Counted from the first letter of the stretch, positions 9,921 through 19,102 are shown. The stretch: 64,000 nucleotides of DNA from Weeksellaceae bacterium (GCA_949788275.1 OX460916.1:1550001-1614000), one strand, 5' to 3'. Notes: a model not told the origin generated them from the letters alone. Numbers and translations are program-made.

Positions 9921-9963
9921 AAAATACCCTTGTATTCTTCGGTTGAATCCAAGGGTATTTTTT
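9921..9963. terminator. Bidirectional terminator between the AGCS symporter and the exported-protein operon
   Basis: A long stem (aaaatacccttgtattc paired with gaatccaagggtatttt, one mismatch) is flanked by A and T runs. It lies between two convergent genes and can serve both. Confidence 0.8.
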
Positions 9964-9985
9964 AAATAGGACGTTATTCGTTTAC

Positions 9986-11212
9986 TTATAAATCATAGCC
10001 ATCTAAAGCCACGGAAACGACATTATAAATTAGATTTCTTAACTTCATTCTTTTTCTTCGACCATCTTTTTCTTTTTGTCCTAAACCGTTATAACTCCTA
10101 AAAACAGTATTATCATATAATGATGGAGAATCAAAAAAATAGGTTGTTCCTACAGAGAAAATAGCAGCATATCTCGTTCCATCCGTCCCTAAACGAATTG
10201 CATAAATCTTCACAGGAAATTCAGCCGTACTAATTGGCAAAGCACTGAATGGCACATAAGTATGGGGCTGAAACGAATGTACAATTTCTTCTATACCTGG
10301 ATTTCCATCGGAATTTGCTTTATACTTAAAATAAGGGTTATTGGAATAGTCATCTTTATCATTATTACCATCATAGGCAAGAATCGGATGATCGTTGTTC
10401 ATTAAAATTTTTGTCAGTAAACCATCTCGAAATCCATAACTTTTTATAATTCCGGGGTTGGCAGCATTGGCATCGCCACCTAGGGTTAAAAATAATATTT
10501 TTTTATCTTCTCGAGCAAATTTTACGATGGCGTCGCCTTTCGGGTCAGCAGGATTGGACGTACCAAAACCGAGTGCTGCAAAACTCACACTAGCAACCCT
10601 ATAGTTTTTTAATATTGGAGTAGGTGCATTACTAAACTGATGAATATTTCTAAAATTATCGTTGTGCGTTGTACCATGTATACCCCAGTCTTTTTGATAG
10701 TCGCCAGGAGGAAGCACTCGCCCTACCAACAAGTTTTCAAACTTATTGTATATTCCTGTTGTGCTGAAATTTGCTGGGAGTTCAAGAAAATAATGCGAAT
10801 TATTTGTTCCTGTATAATCAGCAGGAGCAGCTGAATAACCCAATGTATGTTCATTAATTACAAGAATATTGAGTCCCCCACCTTGTCCTGGAAAATAATC
10901 GAGACATCCTTCATCTCCTTTTGTACATAGGCAATTTGACCAACTCCCTTTTTGGAAAATACGGACACAATCTTGCCTGCTATCATAAATCATTGTTCCT
11001 TCTACTCTAGTTAAGTTATTATTTTCATTGGGATTTCGGATTTTTTGTTTTGGGTTATCGGTTGTAGGAAGCACTAAGCCATAGGTATTTGTATTGGTCG
11101 TGGTGTTGAGATCTAGTGCTCCCTTTGGTTCTGAAGTTGGCATTCCTACTTGCGCCATAGTGATAGAGCAGAATAGAAGAAAACAATAGCTTATCAATTT
11201 GCATTTATTCAT
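9986..11212 (-). CDS. Exported AQVGM-type protein with a large C-terminal domain
   Basis: The start at 11212 is preferred over an upstream ATG at 11236 because it gives a clean signal peptide (CKLISYCFLLFCSITMAQ). After cleavage comes AQVGMPTSEPKGALDLN, then NTYGLVLPT and a segment ending GTMIYDSRQDCVRIF..WSNCL. This roughly 90-residue module is shared with the next two genes. The remaining 300 residues contain LKNYRVASVSFAAL and KILFLTLGGDA; these faintly resemble GATase1/ThuA-like secreted domains, but I do not recognise the family with confidence. It is the last of three co-directional paralogues, 53 bp behind the second, and is probably surface-located or periplasmic. Confidence 0.7.
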   Translation of the reverse strand: MNKCKLISYCFLLFCSITMAQVGMPTSEPKGALDLNTTTNTNTYGLVLPTTDNPKQKIRNPNENNNLTRVEGTMIYDSRQDCVRIFQKGSWSNCLCTKGDEGCLDYFPGQGGGLNILVINEHTLGYSAAPADYTGTNNSHYFLELPANFSTTGIYNKFENLLVGRVLPPGDYQKDWGIHGTTHNDNFRNIHQFSNAPTPILKNYRVASVSFAALGFGTSNPADPKGDAIVKFAREDKKILFLTLGGDANAANPGIIKSYGFRDGLLTKILMNNDHPILAYDGNNDKDDYSNNPYFKYKANSDGNPGIEEIVHSFQPHTYVPFSALPISTAEFPVKIYAIRLGTDGTRYAAIFSVGTTYFFDSPSLYDNTVFRSYNGLGQKEKDGRRKRMKLRNLIYNVVSVALDGYDL

Positions 11213-11265
11213 TTTAAAATCGTTTGTGATTATCATTCAAGGAATATTAGGTTTATTATTTAAGT

Positions 11266-11610
11266 TTACTCGCCTTGAGGAGTGGCTGTGCTTACCATCA
11301 TACACGGTGACCAAATAGGTTGAGTAGAGGTTTTTTTATCAACATAAAAGACCTTCATACAATTATCTCCTGTATCAAAAAATATAGTTCCCACGACAAT
11401 CGTATGACTATGCGGGTTGGTAATTTGATTGGATGAATAATTAGAAGGAAGTACCAATCCGTATTGATTAATCGCTTCTTTGGTGTTGGGATCCATCACA
11501 TTGATATCCAAAGCACCTCTTGCTTCTTCTATATTCATTCCCACTTGAGCTGAACTAAATGAAAAAAGAAAAATCGCACTTATGCATAGTATATTTTGCA
11601 TCATATTCAT
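11266..11610 (-). CDS. Short exported AQVGM-type protein
   Basis: A 114-residue protein with a signal peptide (MMQNILCISAIFLFSFSSAQ). It holds little more than the shared module: AQVGMNIEEARGALDIN, NQYGLVLPSN, GTIFFDTGDNCMKVF and WSPCM. The two cysteines are in the same places as in its neighbours and may form a disulfide. It lies 9 bp after the upstream paralogue and 53 bp before the large one. The module resembles the N-terminus of many Flavobacteriia exported proteins (AQVGIGTTTP..ALDI..GLLIP). Its function is unknown. Confidence 0.65.
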   Translation of the reverse strand: MNMMQNILCISAIFLFSFSSAQVGMNIEEARGALDINVMDPNTKEAINQYGLVLPSNYSSNQITNPHSHTIVVGTIFFDTGDNCMKVFYVDKKTSTQPIWSPCMMVSTATPQGE

Positions 11611-11619
11611 TTTTTAGAA

Positions 11620-11937
11620 TTATATTTTAGGGGTTAGCATTAAACATGTTGACCACTCTCCCCCATTCTTACTTCTGTAAAATTTAATGCAACTTTCGCT
11701 ACTATCGAAAATGAGTGTTCCAAATGCTATTGGTTGAACTGGAAATGTTTGAATGGGATTAAAAAATGCTGAAGTAGAAGTATTAGTTGGCAATACCAGA
11801 CCATATTGACTTACTCCTTGATCATTATTAATGTCCAATGCCCCTCTAGGTGCAGATGTTGGCATTCCGACCTGTGCATTGACCCAAAAATTAAGAACTA
11901 GCGAACACGTAATCCATAAGAATTTCTTTCGTATCAT
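11620..11937 (-). CDS. Short exported AQVGM-type protein, first gene of the trio
   Basis: A 105-residue protein with a signal peptide (KKFLWITCSLVLNFWVNAQ), followed by AQVGMPTSAPRGALDIN, SQYGLVLPTN, GTLIFDSSESCIKFY and WSTCLM. It is the module alone, with no extra domain. It is the promoter-proximal gene of a three-gene minus-strand operon. No clear TAnnTTTG box is visible upstream. Function unknown; surface or periplasmic location is inferred from the signal peptide. Confidence 0.65.
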   Translation of the reverse strand: MIRKKFLWITCSLVLNFWVNAQVGMPTSAPRGALDINNDQGVSQYGLVLPTNTSTSAFFNPIQTFPVQPIAFGTLIFDSSESCIKFYRSKNGGEWSTCLMLTPKI

Positions 11938-12408
11938 GATATAAATTTAAATTGGTTTGATGAATTAAACATATCGATCTATACTTTTAGAGTATAGAAT
12001 ACCCTAGCAGCTATTTATAAATCTGAACAAATCTATCTAAAAACGTCAAAATAAAAACAACTCACTAATACTCAACTCACTCATAAATACTCAACTCACA
12101 ATTAACTGCAGTAATTTTAATTCATTCAATGAAGTTTCATTGAATCATTTCCTTTTCACCATGGTTTTGGTAGAGGAAAAGTTAAATCACTTAAAAGAAT
12201 GATGATTAAACGTTAAACATCGAATTGACGTAATCTATTTAAAAATTTTGATTAGTTCTATCTATAAGGGAAGATGGACTATAGTTATGAAGTGCAGTAT
12301 TTAATCTTCCTCTTAATCTGTTTTATAAAGAAGTTGGTGATGGGTGTTTTGATATTGGATCGAGATGGAAATTATAGAATTTTAAGTGCTAAAATGTTCA
12401 TTTGTTAT
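11938..12408. other. Gap with small repeats, no gene seen
   Basis: The gap holds imperfect tandem copies of actcaactcac (about 12058-12101). It also has a 10-bp perfect inverted repeat at 12124-12145 (attcaatgaa/ttcattgaat, 2-nt spacer). No convincing coding frame is present. The inverted repeat could be an operator for the upstream exported-protein operon; this is inference only. Confidence 0.4.
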
Positions 12409-12522
12409 GCGCAATTCATCAACCAGAGATTGCGCTAGGGATTGCAGCATTTGTTTGAGCTTTTTGGTGGAGTGTAACGGAACGAAAAGCGAGTGCGGAA
12501 AGCCCGCCCGAAGGGAGCGCCC
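12409..12522 (+). repeat. Dispersed structured repeat, copy 1
   Basis: The core runs from gcgctagggattgcagc to gaagggagcgccc, with the central hairpin gctttttgg/cgaaaagc. A 5' hairpin (gcgcaat at 12409-12415, attgcgc at 12429-12435) precedes the core. The same family recurs at six other places in the window. Confidence 0.85.
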
Positions 12523-12602
12523 CAAAAAAAAACATCCATCTAGGAAAGAGGTTATCTCGTCCGCACAGATGAATGTTTTTAGAATACGTTTATAAAGATG
12601 GT

Positions 12603-14375
12603 TTACTTACTATAAAGTTTATTGTACACCTCTTGGTATTTTTCACGGACTACTTTCCGTTTTAATTTTAATGTAGGGGTTAATAAACCACCTTCCACGG
12701 TCCATTCTTGAGGAACCAATTCGAATTTTTTAATTTGCTCCCAATGCCCTAAAACAAGGTTCATTTTAGCGATTTCACGTCCGATGACATCCAAGACACG
12801 TTCGTGGCGGATTAGTTCTTCGTTTGTGGCAGGAATGGCCTCTCCTTTGATCTTCAGGTAATCTTTAAGCACCTGGAAGTTAGGCTGAATAATGGCACAA
12901 GGCATTTTTTCGCCTTCACCCACCACCATAACTTGCTCGATGAAACGAGATTGTTTAAAGTTATTTTCAATAATTTGAGGAGCGATGTATTTACCGCCTG
13001 AGGTTTTGAACATTTCCTTTTTACGATCGGTGATGCGTAATAAGCCGTTTTCTAAAGTTCCGATATCCCCCGTCATAAAATACCCATCGGCTGTAAAAGC
13101 TTCGGCTGTTTTTTCGGGGTCTTGGTAATAACCTGGCGTAACACTTTTTCCTTTTACAAGGATTTCACCGTCGGCCGCGATTTTAACTTCCATACCGTTT
13201 AAGGGAGCACCCACTGTACCTAAACCAAAACCACTTGGTTTCATACAATTTACAGCGATAACGGGCGATGTTTCGGTAAGTCCATAACCTTCTAAGATTG
13301 GAATTCCAGCTCCCCAGAAAATACTGTTTAAACGCGGTGATAAAGGTGCGCTTCCTGACACCATACAAACCAAGTTTCCACCAACCCCTTCTTTCCATTT
13401 ACTAAAAACTAATTTTTTAGCGATGCTGTGTTTCAAGTTATAGATAAACCCGTAAGATTTGTAAGGTACATATTCTTCTACGAGGCTAAGCGCCCACATA
13501 AAGATATTGGTCTTTAAGCCTCCGGCAGAAGCACCTGTATTGTAAATTTTATCGTATACTTTTTCGACTAAGCGAGGAACAACGGTCATCACTTGCGGTT
13601 TAACCTCTTTCATGTTATCACCTAACTTATCGATACTTTCGGCATACCAAATCCCGATACCAATGTATTGGTAAAGGTAAACCAACATGCGTTCGAAAAC
13701 GTGGTTGATCGGTAAGAAACTTAGAGCGATAGAATCGGCAGGAAATACAGGGATTCGTTCAAAACTCATCAATACATTGGATACGATGTTTTCATGGGTT
13801 AAGATGACCCCTTTAGGCGTTCCTGTTGTACCAGAGGTATAGATTAACGTTACCATATCTTCTGGTTTGATAATGGCTTTGATGCTATCGACTTCGTGTT
13901 GAGTTGAAGCGTCGGCACCCAAGTCTAAGATGTCTTTCCAGTTGGCAACCCCTGCGATATCATCGAAGGAATAGATAGAGACCAGGGTTGGCACTTTATC
14001 TTTGATTTCCATAACAGAATCATACAATCCTTTATCAGAAACGATGCAGATTTTTGCTTGAGCATTATTAAGAATATAATCGAAATCTTTTGGAGACAAG
14101 GTTGGATATAGAGGAACACTTATAGCCCCAACTTGCTGAATACCAATATCGCATATATTCCATTCGGTACGATTCGAAGAAGTAACAATCGCAATTTTAT
14201 CTTGTGGTTGAATTCCTAGTTTCAGTAAACCTCGGCTAAAGGTATTAGCCTGTGAAATGTATTCTTCGGTCGAAGTCTTTTTCCACTTACCATCGACTTT
14301 GGTTACGAGTGCATCGGCACGCGGACCATTTTTAAGTTGATAGTGGGGGAAGTCAAACAGTCTTGTTATTTCCAT
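12603..14375 (-). CDS. Long-chain fatty acid-CoA ligase (AMP-forming)
   Basis: Activates fatty acids to acyl-CoA via an acyl-adenylate, feeding beta-oxidation or lipid synthesis. The 590-residue ANL-superfamily protein shows the P-loop motif LIYTSGTTGTPKG, the A5 motif EGYGLTETSP, the A7/A8 region MTGDIG and ITDRKKEMFKTSGGKYI, and a C-terminal lid ending LTPTLKLKRKVV. It is of the FadD15/FAA1 type. It has no close operon partner: a 17-bp hairpin separates it from the upstream gene. The exact chain-length preference cannot be read. Confidence 0.9.
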   Translation of the reverse strand: MEITRLFDFPHYQLKNGPRADALVTKVDGKWKKTSTEEYISQANTFSRGLLKLGIQPQDKIAIVTSSNRTEWNICDIGIQQVGAISVPLYPTLSPKDFDYILNNAQAKICIVSDKGLYDSVMEIKDKVPTLVSIYSFDDIAGVANWKDILDLGADASTQHEVDSIKAIIKPEDMVTLIYTSGTTGTPKGVILTHENIVSNVLMSFERIPVFPADSIALSFLPINHVFERMLVYLYQYIGIGIWYAESIDKLGDNMKEVKPQVMTVVPRLVEKVYDKIYNTGASAGGLKTNIFMWALSLVEEYVPYKSYGFIYNLKHSIAKKLVFSKWKEGVGGNLVCMVSGSAPLSPRLNSIFWGAGIPILEGYGLTETSPVIAVNCMKPSGFGLGTVGAPLNGMEVKIAADGEILVKGKSVTPGYYQDPEKTAEAFTADGYFMTGDIGTLENGLLRITDRKKEMFKTSGGKYIAPQIIENNFKQSRFIEQVMVVGEGEKMPCAIIQPNFQVLKDYLKIKGEAIPATNEELIRHERVLDVIGREIAKMNLVLGHWEQIKKFELVPQEWTVEGGLLTPTLKLKRKVVREKYQEVYNKLYSK

Positions 14376-14417
14376 GGTTTTTTGTTTTTTGGAATATGCA
14401 AAATAGAACTATAATTC

Positions 14418-14459
14418 AAATCACACAACTATTATGCATAAATAATAGTTGTGTGATTT
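14418..14459 (-). terminator. 17-bp perfect hairpin between the MATE operon and the acyl-CoA ligase
   Basis: The arms at 14418-14434 and 14443-14459 pair perfectly (aaatcacacaactatta and its complement). On the minus strand it follows the 78-residue acidic protein gene and probably ends that operon, although the T run is short. Confidence 0.55.
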
Positions 14460-14496
14460 TCACAAGAGATCATTGAAGTAAAAAAACAAAGCGGTG

Positions 14497-14733
14497 TTAG
14501 GCTTCGTCGTCATCCATAATCTCCATCTCTCTGTCGTAGAAAGCTAAAGCTTCTTCGATAAGCGTTGGCATCACCTCTTCCAATTCTTTTTCATCATCAG
14601 CATCGACGTCTTCGAAGAACTCGACTTCGTCCGTTTCAACATCCATTAAGAATTGAGGATACTCTGTATGTAAGATAAAGATTTTTTCTGGTAAATCTGA
14701 ATTATCTGCGATTAAAAATTTTGGGATTTCCAT
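14497..14733 (-). CDS. Small acidic conserved protein
   Basis: A 78-residue, strongly acidic soluble protein beginning MEIPKFLIADNSDLPEKIFILHT. The second half is rich in D and E (EFFEDVDADDEKELEE) and it ends EIMDDDEA. I recognise no domain. It lies 20 bp downstream of the MATE transporter gene on the same strand and is likely co-transcribed. The regular codon use and the clean start and stop support a real gene; function unknown. Confidence 0.7.
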   Translation of the reverse strand: MEIPKFLIADNSDLPEKIFILHTEYPQFLMDVETDEVEFFEDVDADDEKELEEVMPTLIEEALAFYDREMEIMDDDEA

Positions 14734-14753
14734 AGTATTTACTTTTTTTATTT

Positions 14754-16163
14754 CTAATTAATTTGACTTTTGATTAATTTTTTTGTTTGTCGATTAAATC
14801 GGATGTAAAGGAAGATGGCCGAACAGGTTAAACCGACGCCTAAACCGACCCACATACCGAAGGCTCTCATTTCGAAAACAATGGCTAAGACCACACCGAT
14901 AGGAATGGCGATTAACCAATACGAGATGAACGAGAGTAAAGAAGGAATCTTTACATCGGTCATTCCTCTAAGCGCACCAAATATAACCAATTGAACCCCG
15001 TCTGACAATTGAAATAGGGATGCGATGATTAACAGTTGGGCTGAAAGGTTAATGACCTCGGCATTTTCAATGTAAAAAGCGGGCAAATCGTAGCGGAAGA
15101 ATATAATACCTACCCCACAGATTACCATAAAAGCGGCGGCCATAATGACACAAGACATACCGGCTTCGCGAAGCGTTTTATAATCTTTTAGCCCTAACTG
15201 ATTTCCTACCCTAACGGTTGCAGCAACCCCTAACCCCGTACACATCATGAATGTTGTAGAAGCTAAGTTTAAGGCGATTTGATGAGCGGCTAAGTTGACT
15301 TTCGCCAATTCTTGATCGGCCAAGGAATTGGTGAACGTATAGCCACAGACAAAGGTGGCTAATGAGAATGCACTGACTTCAAAGAACGAAGTCATGGCGG
15401 TTGGTATACCAATGGAAGCGATCTTTCTAAAATAGGCTTTTTTAAACGATTTAAACGAAACGCGTACTAAAATGGATTTCGTCTTTTTAAAGTTGTATAA
15501 TACAATCACTAAAAACAGGAGCATCACCATGCGGGCGGCAAAGGTTCCCCAAGCTGCACCAGTCACCTCTAAACGAGGAAAGCCCCAGTTTCCATAAATC
15601 CAACCGTAGTTTAAACCAATGTTCACCAAGTTACCAATAATGGTTGCTATGGTGACTGGGATGGTTAATGATAGGCCTTCGGACAGTTGTCTGAAGGTTT
15701 GGAAAATCATTAAAGGGACCATGGAAAATGTCATGATGGTTAGATAAGGTAAACATTTCTCGACCACATCTACGGGTTGTCCGAGGTAGTATAAAATGGG
15801 TTTACCGAAAATAATTAAGAGAAACAAAAGGATCGCCAGGGTTACATTGAGCACCATACTGTGTGCAAAATAAGCCGCAGCTTTGTCTTTATCGTCTTTT
15901 GAGTCTTCCGCTGCCACCAAGGGTGATAAAGCAAAACTAAACCCAAAAGCCAATACCAAAACGGCAATAAAGACTGAATTCCCAAGGGAAGCAGCCGCTA
16001 AAGCGGTTTTACTTAAAGCTTCGTCTATAAAGTGATCGTATCTTCCTCCTAATCCACCCACCATAATGGTATCGATGATATTAACCGAAATTTGGCCGGC
16101 CTGAGTGATCATCACGGGTAGTGCGAGGACCATATTTCTTCTCAGATGTTCTTTTAACGTCAA
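14754..16163 (-). CDS. MATE family efflux transporter (NorM-like)
   Basis: A 469-residue inner-membrane cation-coupled exporter with about 12 hydrophobic helices arranged as two similar halves, as is usual for MATE proteins. The N-terminal PVMITQAGQISVNIIDTIMVG and the mid-protein stretch ASIGIPTAMTSFFEVSAFS fit the NorM branch. Likely substrates are cationic drugs or dyes, but the natural substrate cannot be read. It is first in a two-gene operon with the small acidic protein and has a perfect TATCTTTG box upstream. Confidence 0.9.
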   Translation of the reverse strand: MTLKEHLRRNMVLALPVMITQAGQISVNIIDTIMVGGLGGRYDHFIDEALSKTALAAASLGNSVFIAVLVLAFGFSFALSPLVAAEDSKDDKDKAAAYFAHSMVLNVTLAILLFLLIIFGKPILYYLGQPVDVVEKCLPYLTIMTFSMVPLMIFQTFRQLSEGLSLTIPVTIATIIGNLVNIGLNYGWIYGNWGFPRLEVTGAAWGTFAARMVMLLFLVIVLYNFKKTKSILVRVSFKSFKKAYFRKIASIGIPTAMTSFFEVSAFSLATFVCGYTFTNSLADQELAKVNLAAHQIALNLASTTFMMCTGLGVAATVRVGNQLGLKDYKTLREAGMSCVIMAAAFMVICGVGIIFFRYDLPAFYIENAEVINLSAQLLIIASLFQLSDGVQLVIFGALRGMTDVKIPSLLSFISYWLIAIPIGVVLAIVFEMRAFGMWVGLGVGLTCSAIFLYIRFNRQTKKLIKSQIN

Positions 16164-16177
16164 GTGATTATTTTTTA

Positions 16178-16185
16178 CAAAGATA
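16178..16185 (-). promoter_or_regulatory. -7 promoter box of the MATE operon
   Basis: On the minus strand this reads TATCTTTG, a perfect TAnnTTTG box, 14 nt upstream of the ATG at 16163. Confidence 0.65.
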
Positions 16186-16279
16186 AAATAAAGTTGATGT
16201 GATGTCTAAATTTTATTGTTATTCAAGCATAACAAACAAGTTTTTTCTATCTTGCATAAGAAATTACAAAATCAATACA

Positions 16280-17242
16280 ATGACAGTACAAGAATTTAAA
16301 AATCAATTAGATTTACCCATAATTGCTTCACCCATGTTCTTAGTCTCAAGAACAGAATTGGTTATAGAAGCCTGTAAAAATGGAATATGTGGAACGTTTC
16401 CTTCATTAAATGGTCGCACCAATGCTGATTTTGAGCAAATGCTGATTGAAGTTACGACCGCTCTTGCTGCTTTTGAAGCAGAAACGGGTAAAAAAGCAGC
16501 ACCATTTGGTGTAAATATTATTGTAAATAAGACCAACCCGCGTGTTATGCCCGATTTACAATTGTGTGCGAAATACAAGGTTCCTTTGGTTATTACCTCT
16601 TTGGGAGCTGTAAAGGAAGTGGTGGATGCCGTTCACGGATATGGCGGATTGGTATTTCATGATGTGATTAAAAGACGGCATGCAGAAAAAGCAGCTGAAG
16701 CAGGTGTTGATGGAATTATTTGTGTAGCAGCTGGTGCAGGTGGTCATGCTGGGATTGCAAGTCCTTTCGCTTTGGTTGCCGAGATTAAAAAATTCTACAA
16801 CGGATTTATTATTCTGGCTGGTTCTATTAATCATGGTGGAGATGTTGTTGCAGCTTTATCGATGGGAGCCGATTTGGCCTATATGGGAACCCGTTTTATT
16901 GCCACCAAAGAGGCGAATGCTGATGACCGTTATAAAGCGATGATTGTTGATTCTAGCTTCGAAGACATTATGTATACCGATGGGGTTTCAGGTGTGAATG
17001 CCAACTTTCTAACCAAGAGCATTCATCAATCGGGGATTGATTTAAACGAAGAAAAGGAAGAAGATTTTTCGGGTGTTGGAACCGATGGGCATAAAGCTTG
17101 GAAAGATATCTGGTCGGCAGGTCATGGTGTATCGGGGATTGATGAGGTATTGACTACCGCTGAATTAATCGGTACGATAAAACAAGAATACAAAGCTCAA
17201 TTAGAAAAACAAGTCGAATTGTTAAATCATTTAAAGTTTTAA
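16280..17242 (+). CDS. Nitronate monooxygenase family FMN protein
   Basis: An FMN-dependent TIM-barrel enzyme related to 2-nitropropane dioxygenase and to FabK-like reductases. Visible motifs include the N-terminal LPIIASPMF, the glycine-rich CVAAGAGGHAG and the phosphate-binding ILAGSINHGGDVVAALSMGADLAYMGTRFIAT. The start at 16280 (MTVQEFKNQL) is preferred over an ATG at 16199 because a -7-like TATCTTG lies at 16248-16254 and the N-terminus then matches the family; this gives 320 residues. It is followed after 6 bp by a thioesterase gene in the same operon. The substrate is uncertain. Confidence 0.85.
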   Translation: MTVQEFKNQLDLPIIASPMFLVSRTELVIEACKNGICGTFPSLNGRTNADFEQMLIEVTTALAAFEAETGKKAAPFGVNIIVNKTNPRVMPDLQLCAKYKVPLVITSLGAVKEVVDAVHGYGGLVFHDVIKRRHAEKAAEAGVDGIICVAAGAGGHAGIASPFALVAEIKKFYNGFIILAGSINHGGDVVAALSMGADLAYMGTRFIATKEANADDRYKAMIVDSSFEDIMYTDGVSGVNANFLTKSIHQSGIDLNEEKEEDFSGVGTDGHKAWKDIWSAGHGVSGIDEVLTTAELIGTIKQEYKAQLEKQVELLNHLKF

Positions 17243-17248
17243 GTTTAT

Positions 17249-18115
17249 ATGAAAACAACCGCTGAATTAATCGACTTGATTCAATTGGAAAAATTAGCAG
17301 AAGATTATTTTGTTGGGCATAGTTCATATATGGGAAGTTCAAATGTGTTTGGAGGCCAAGTGGTAAGTCAGGCTCTATATGCCGCTTACCAAACCGTTCC
17401 ACTAGACCGGCTATGCCATTCTCTTCACGCTTATTTTTTATTACCAGGCGACTTGCAAAAGCCGATCGAATACAAAGTAACGAATTTACGGGATGGAGGA
17501 AGTTTTTCAACCCGATACATTGTTGCATCCCAAGAAAACATTCCTATTTTCATCCAGATGTGTTCATTTCAAACGCTTCAGCATGGTTATGAACATCAGC
17601 CAGAGATGCCTGTCACAAAAAAACCAGAGGAGTTGATTGGTTGGACCGATATTGCCGCACAATTTGGTGATTTCTTACCAGGGCCTATCAAAAAGTTTGT
17701 GAACACGGACCGCCCAATGGAATTTAAACCTGTTGAATTGTATAATCCGTTTGAGAAGTTAGATCGTCCCGATTTCAATCGGATTTGGACCAAATTCAAC
17801 GACGTACCCGAGAAATTGAGTGTACAGACGATGCATCAATTAATCGCTTATGTATCGGATTATAATTTACTGTCGACGGCTATCCAGCCACATGCGTCTA
17901 AAGCACACCTCGGCAACACCAAATTAGCCAGCCTAGATCATTCGATTTGGTTTCATCGAGCGCCTTCGATTTCCGACTGGCTACTGATTGATACGGTTTC
18001 ACCGAGTGCATCGAATACCCGTGGTTTTACCACGGCCAATATGTTTACTAGTGCAGGCGATTTACTATGCAGTATCAGTCAAGAAGGGTTAATGCGCCCT
18101 TTACCGACGAGTTAA
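17249..18115 (+). CDS. tesB: Acyl-CoA thioesterase II (TesB)
   Basis: Hydrolyses acyl-CoA to fatty acid and CoA. The 288-residue double hot-dog protein begins LEKLAEDYFVGHSS with NVFGGQVVSQAL (the first hot-dog helix), SLHAYFLLPGD and RDGGSFSTRYIVA. The second half has LASLDHSIWFHR and TRGFTTANMFTSAGDLLCSISQEGL. These match the TesB family, including the Asp (LDHS), Thr/Ser and Gln catalytic positions. It lies 6 bp behind the nitronate monooxygenase gene and is convergent with the DUF4126 gene, whose stop is 6 bp away. Confidence 0.9.
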   Translation: MKTTAELIDLIQLEKLAEDYFVGHSSYMGSSNVFGGQVVSQALYAAYQTVPLDRLCHSLHAYFLLPGDLQKPIEYKVTNLRDGGSFSTRYIVASQENIPIFIQMCSFQTLQHGYEHQPEMPVTKKPEELIGWTDIAAQFGDFLPGPIKKFVNTDRPMEFKPVELYNPFEKLDRPDFNRIWTKFNDVPEKLSVQTMHQLIAYVSDYNLLSTAIQPHASKAHLGNTKLASLDHSIWFHRAPSISDWLLIDTVSPSASNTRGFTTANMFTSAGDLLCSISQEGLMRPLPTS

Positions 18116-18120
18116 AGAAT

Positions 18121-18711
18121 TTATTCAGAAGCAACAGGGCGAGTGGTTAACTTTCTCCACACGCGATAGGTTGCATATAGCAGCCCTAGTACAACAATAA
18201 AGGCTAAAGGAGCTATAACGATGGCTAAAAGACTTAGCACAGTCGATGAAATCGTTTCCACAGAATTCACAATAAAGTTTCCACTACCTGCGGTAGTTGT
18301 TGTAGAAACAGCTCTCACCGCGGCAGTGGTTCCACTAATCGCTGTCGCTGTTCCGCCACCCGCAATAATGGCAAAAGCCCAAGTGGCAACTTCATTCATT
18401 TCGGGAAAATTGATCCCCACGGCTAGTGTTCCGGCAATAGCAGCAAGAGGAACAGAAAGGGTATCGAGTAAGTTATCGACAACAGGAATATAATACGCTA
18501 TAATTTCAATGACCATGGCTACGCCTAAGGTAATCATTGCGGGTATACTACCAATCCACTTCCAATTTTCGTCGATATGAATTATATTTCCACCAAGATA
18601 GACGGCTAAGCTTAAGATAAACAGCGGCATAAATATTCTAAAACCAGCTGCAGCCGCAAGTCCAATTCCTAAAAAAATAGAAATAAACGTCGAGAGGGAG
18701 AAAAAATCCAT
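18121..18711 (-). CDS. DUF4126 family membrane protein
   Basis: A membrane protein of 196 residues with five to six hydrophobic segments. It opens with MDFFSLSTFISIFLGIGLAAAAGFRIFMP, contains the family-typical glycine-rich AIIAGGGTATAISGTTAAVRAVST, and ends in a basic tail. DUF4126 has no assigned function. The start at 18711 is preferred over 18723 (MYTD) because family members begin close to this residue. It converges on tesB with almost no spacer. Confidence 0.75.
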   Translation of the reverse strand: MDFFSLSTFISIFLGIGLAAAAGFRIFMPLFILSLAVYLGGNIIHIDENWKWIGSIPAMITLGVAMVIEIIAYYIPVVDNLLDTLSVPLAAIAGTLAVGINFPEMNEVATWAFAIIAGGGTATAISGTTAAVRAVSTTTTAGSGNFIVNSVETISSTVLSLLAIVIAPLAFIVVLGLLYATYRVWRKLTTRPVASE

Positions 18712-18805
18712 ATCAGTATACAATTAATTGAGATTAGTAACATTAAAGATAAGCTAAAAATCTATTTTTTCTTTTGTAAATTTTTGTTTTTCTTTGCAAA
18801 CGGTT

Positions 18806-18842
18806 TAAAAAACACCTCAAGGACATTCTTGTGGTGTTTTTT
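18806..18842 (+). terminator. Orphan terminator hairpin between two divergent genes
   Basis: A stem of aaaaaacacc and ggtgtttttt, extended by tcaagga/cttg pairing, sits upstream of both the DUF4126 gene (minus) and udk (plus). No gene obviously ends here, so it may end a short leader or small RNA. Confidence 0.55.
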
Positions 18843-19025
18843 AAAACCCAAAATCAACCATGTGTGTTCTATTGTTAAATAAGATGAATCTTATCCTATC
18901 TGTCGCCCGACACTTTGGAGCACAAGACCATATCAACCGCTCACCCAACCTATCAATCAATACAAAAATTATTTTAAATCTTCATCGCAAAGGATATTTT
19001 ATTTTAGAAATAGCGTATAATCTTC

Positions 19026-19033
19026 TATCTTTA
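19026..19033 (+). promoter_or_regulatory. -7-like box of the udk operon
   Basis: TATCTTTA, one base off TAnnTTTG, lies 70 bp upstream of the preferred udk start. Confidence 0.35.
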
Positions 19034-19102
19034 AAAAAAAATTGAATCTGCTGCGTAATGAGGACTATAGACGACACAAAAATTATTAAAAAAATTTCAA
19101 AA

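Noticed and set aside
12386-12595. A 69-codon plus-strand frame over the intergenic repeat
   Set aside because: It runs through structured repeat copy 1; similar frames appear by chance over other copies and the codons follow the repeat, not a protein family.
18860-19045. A 61-codon frame upstream of udk
   Set aside because: No ribosome-binding or family features; it lies in an AT-rich leader and ends at the promoter region of udk.
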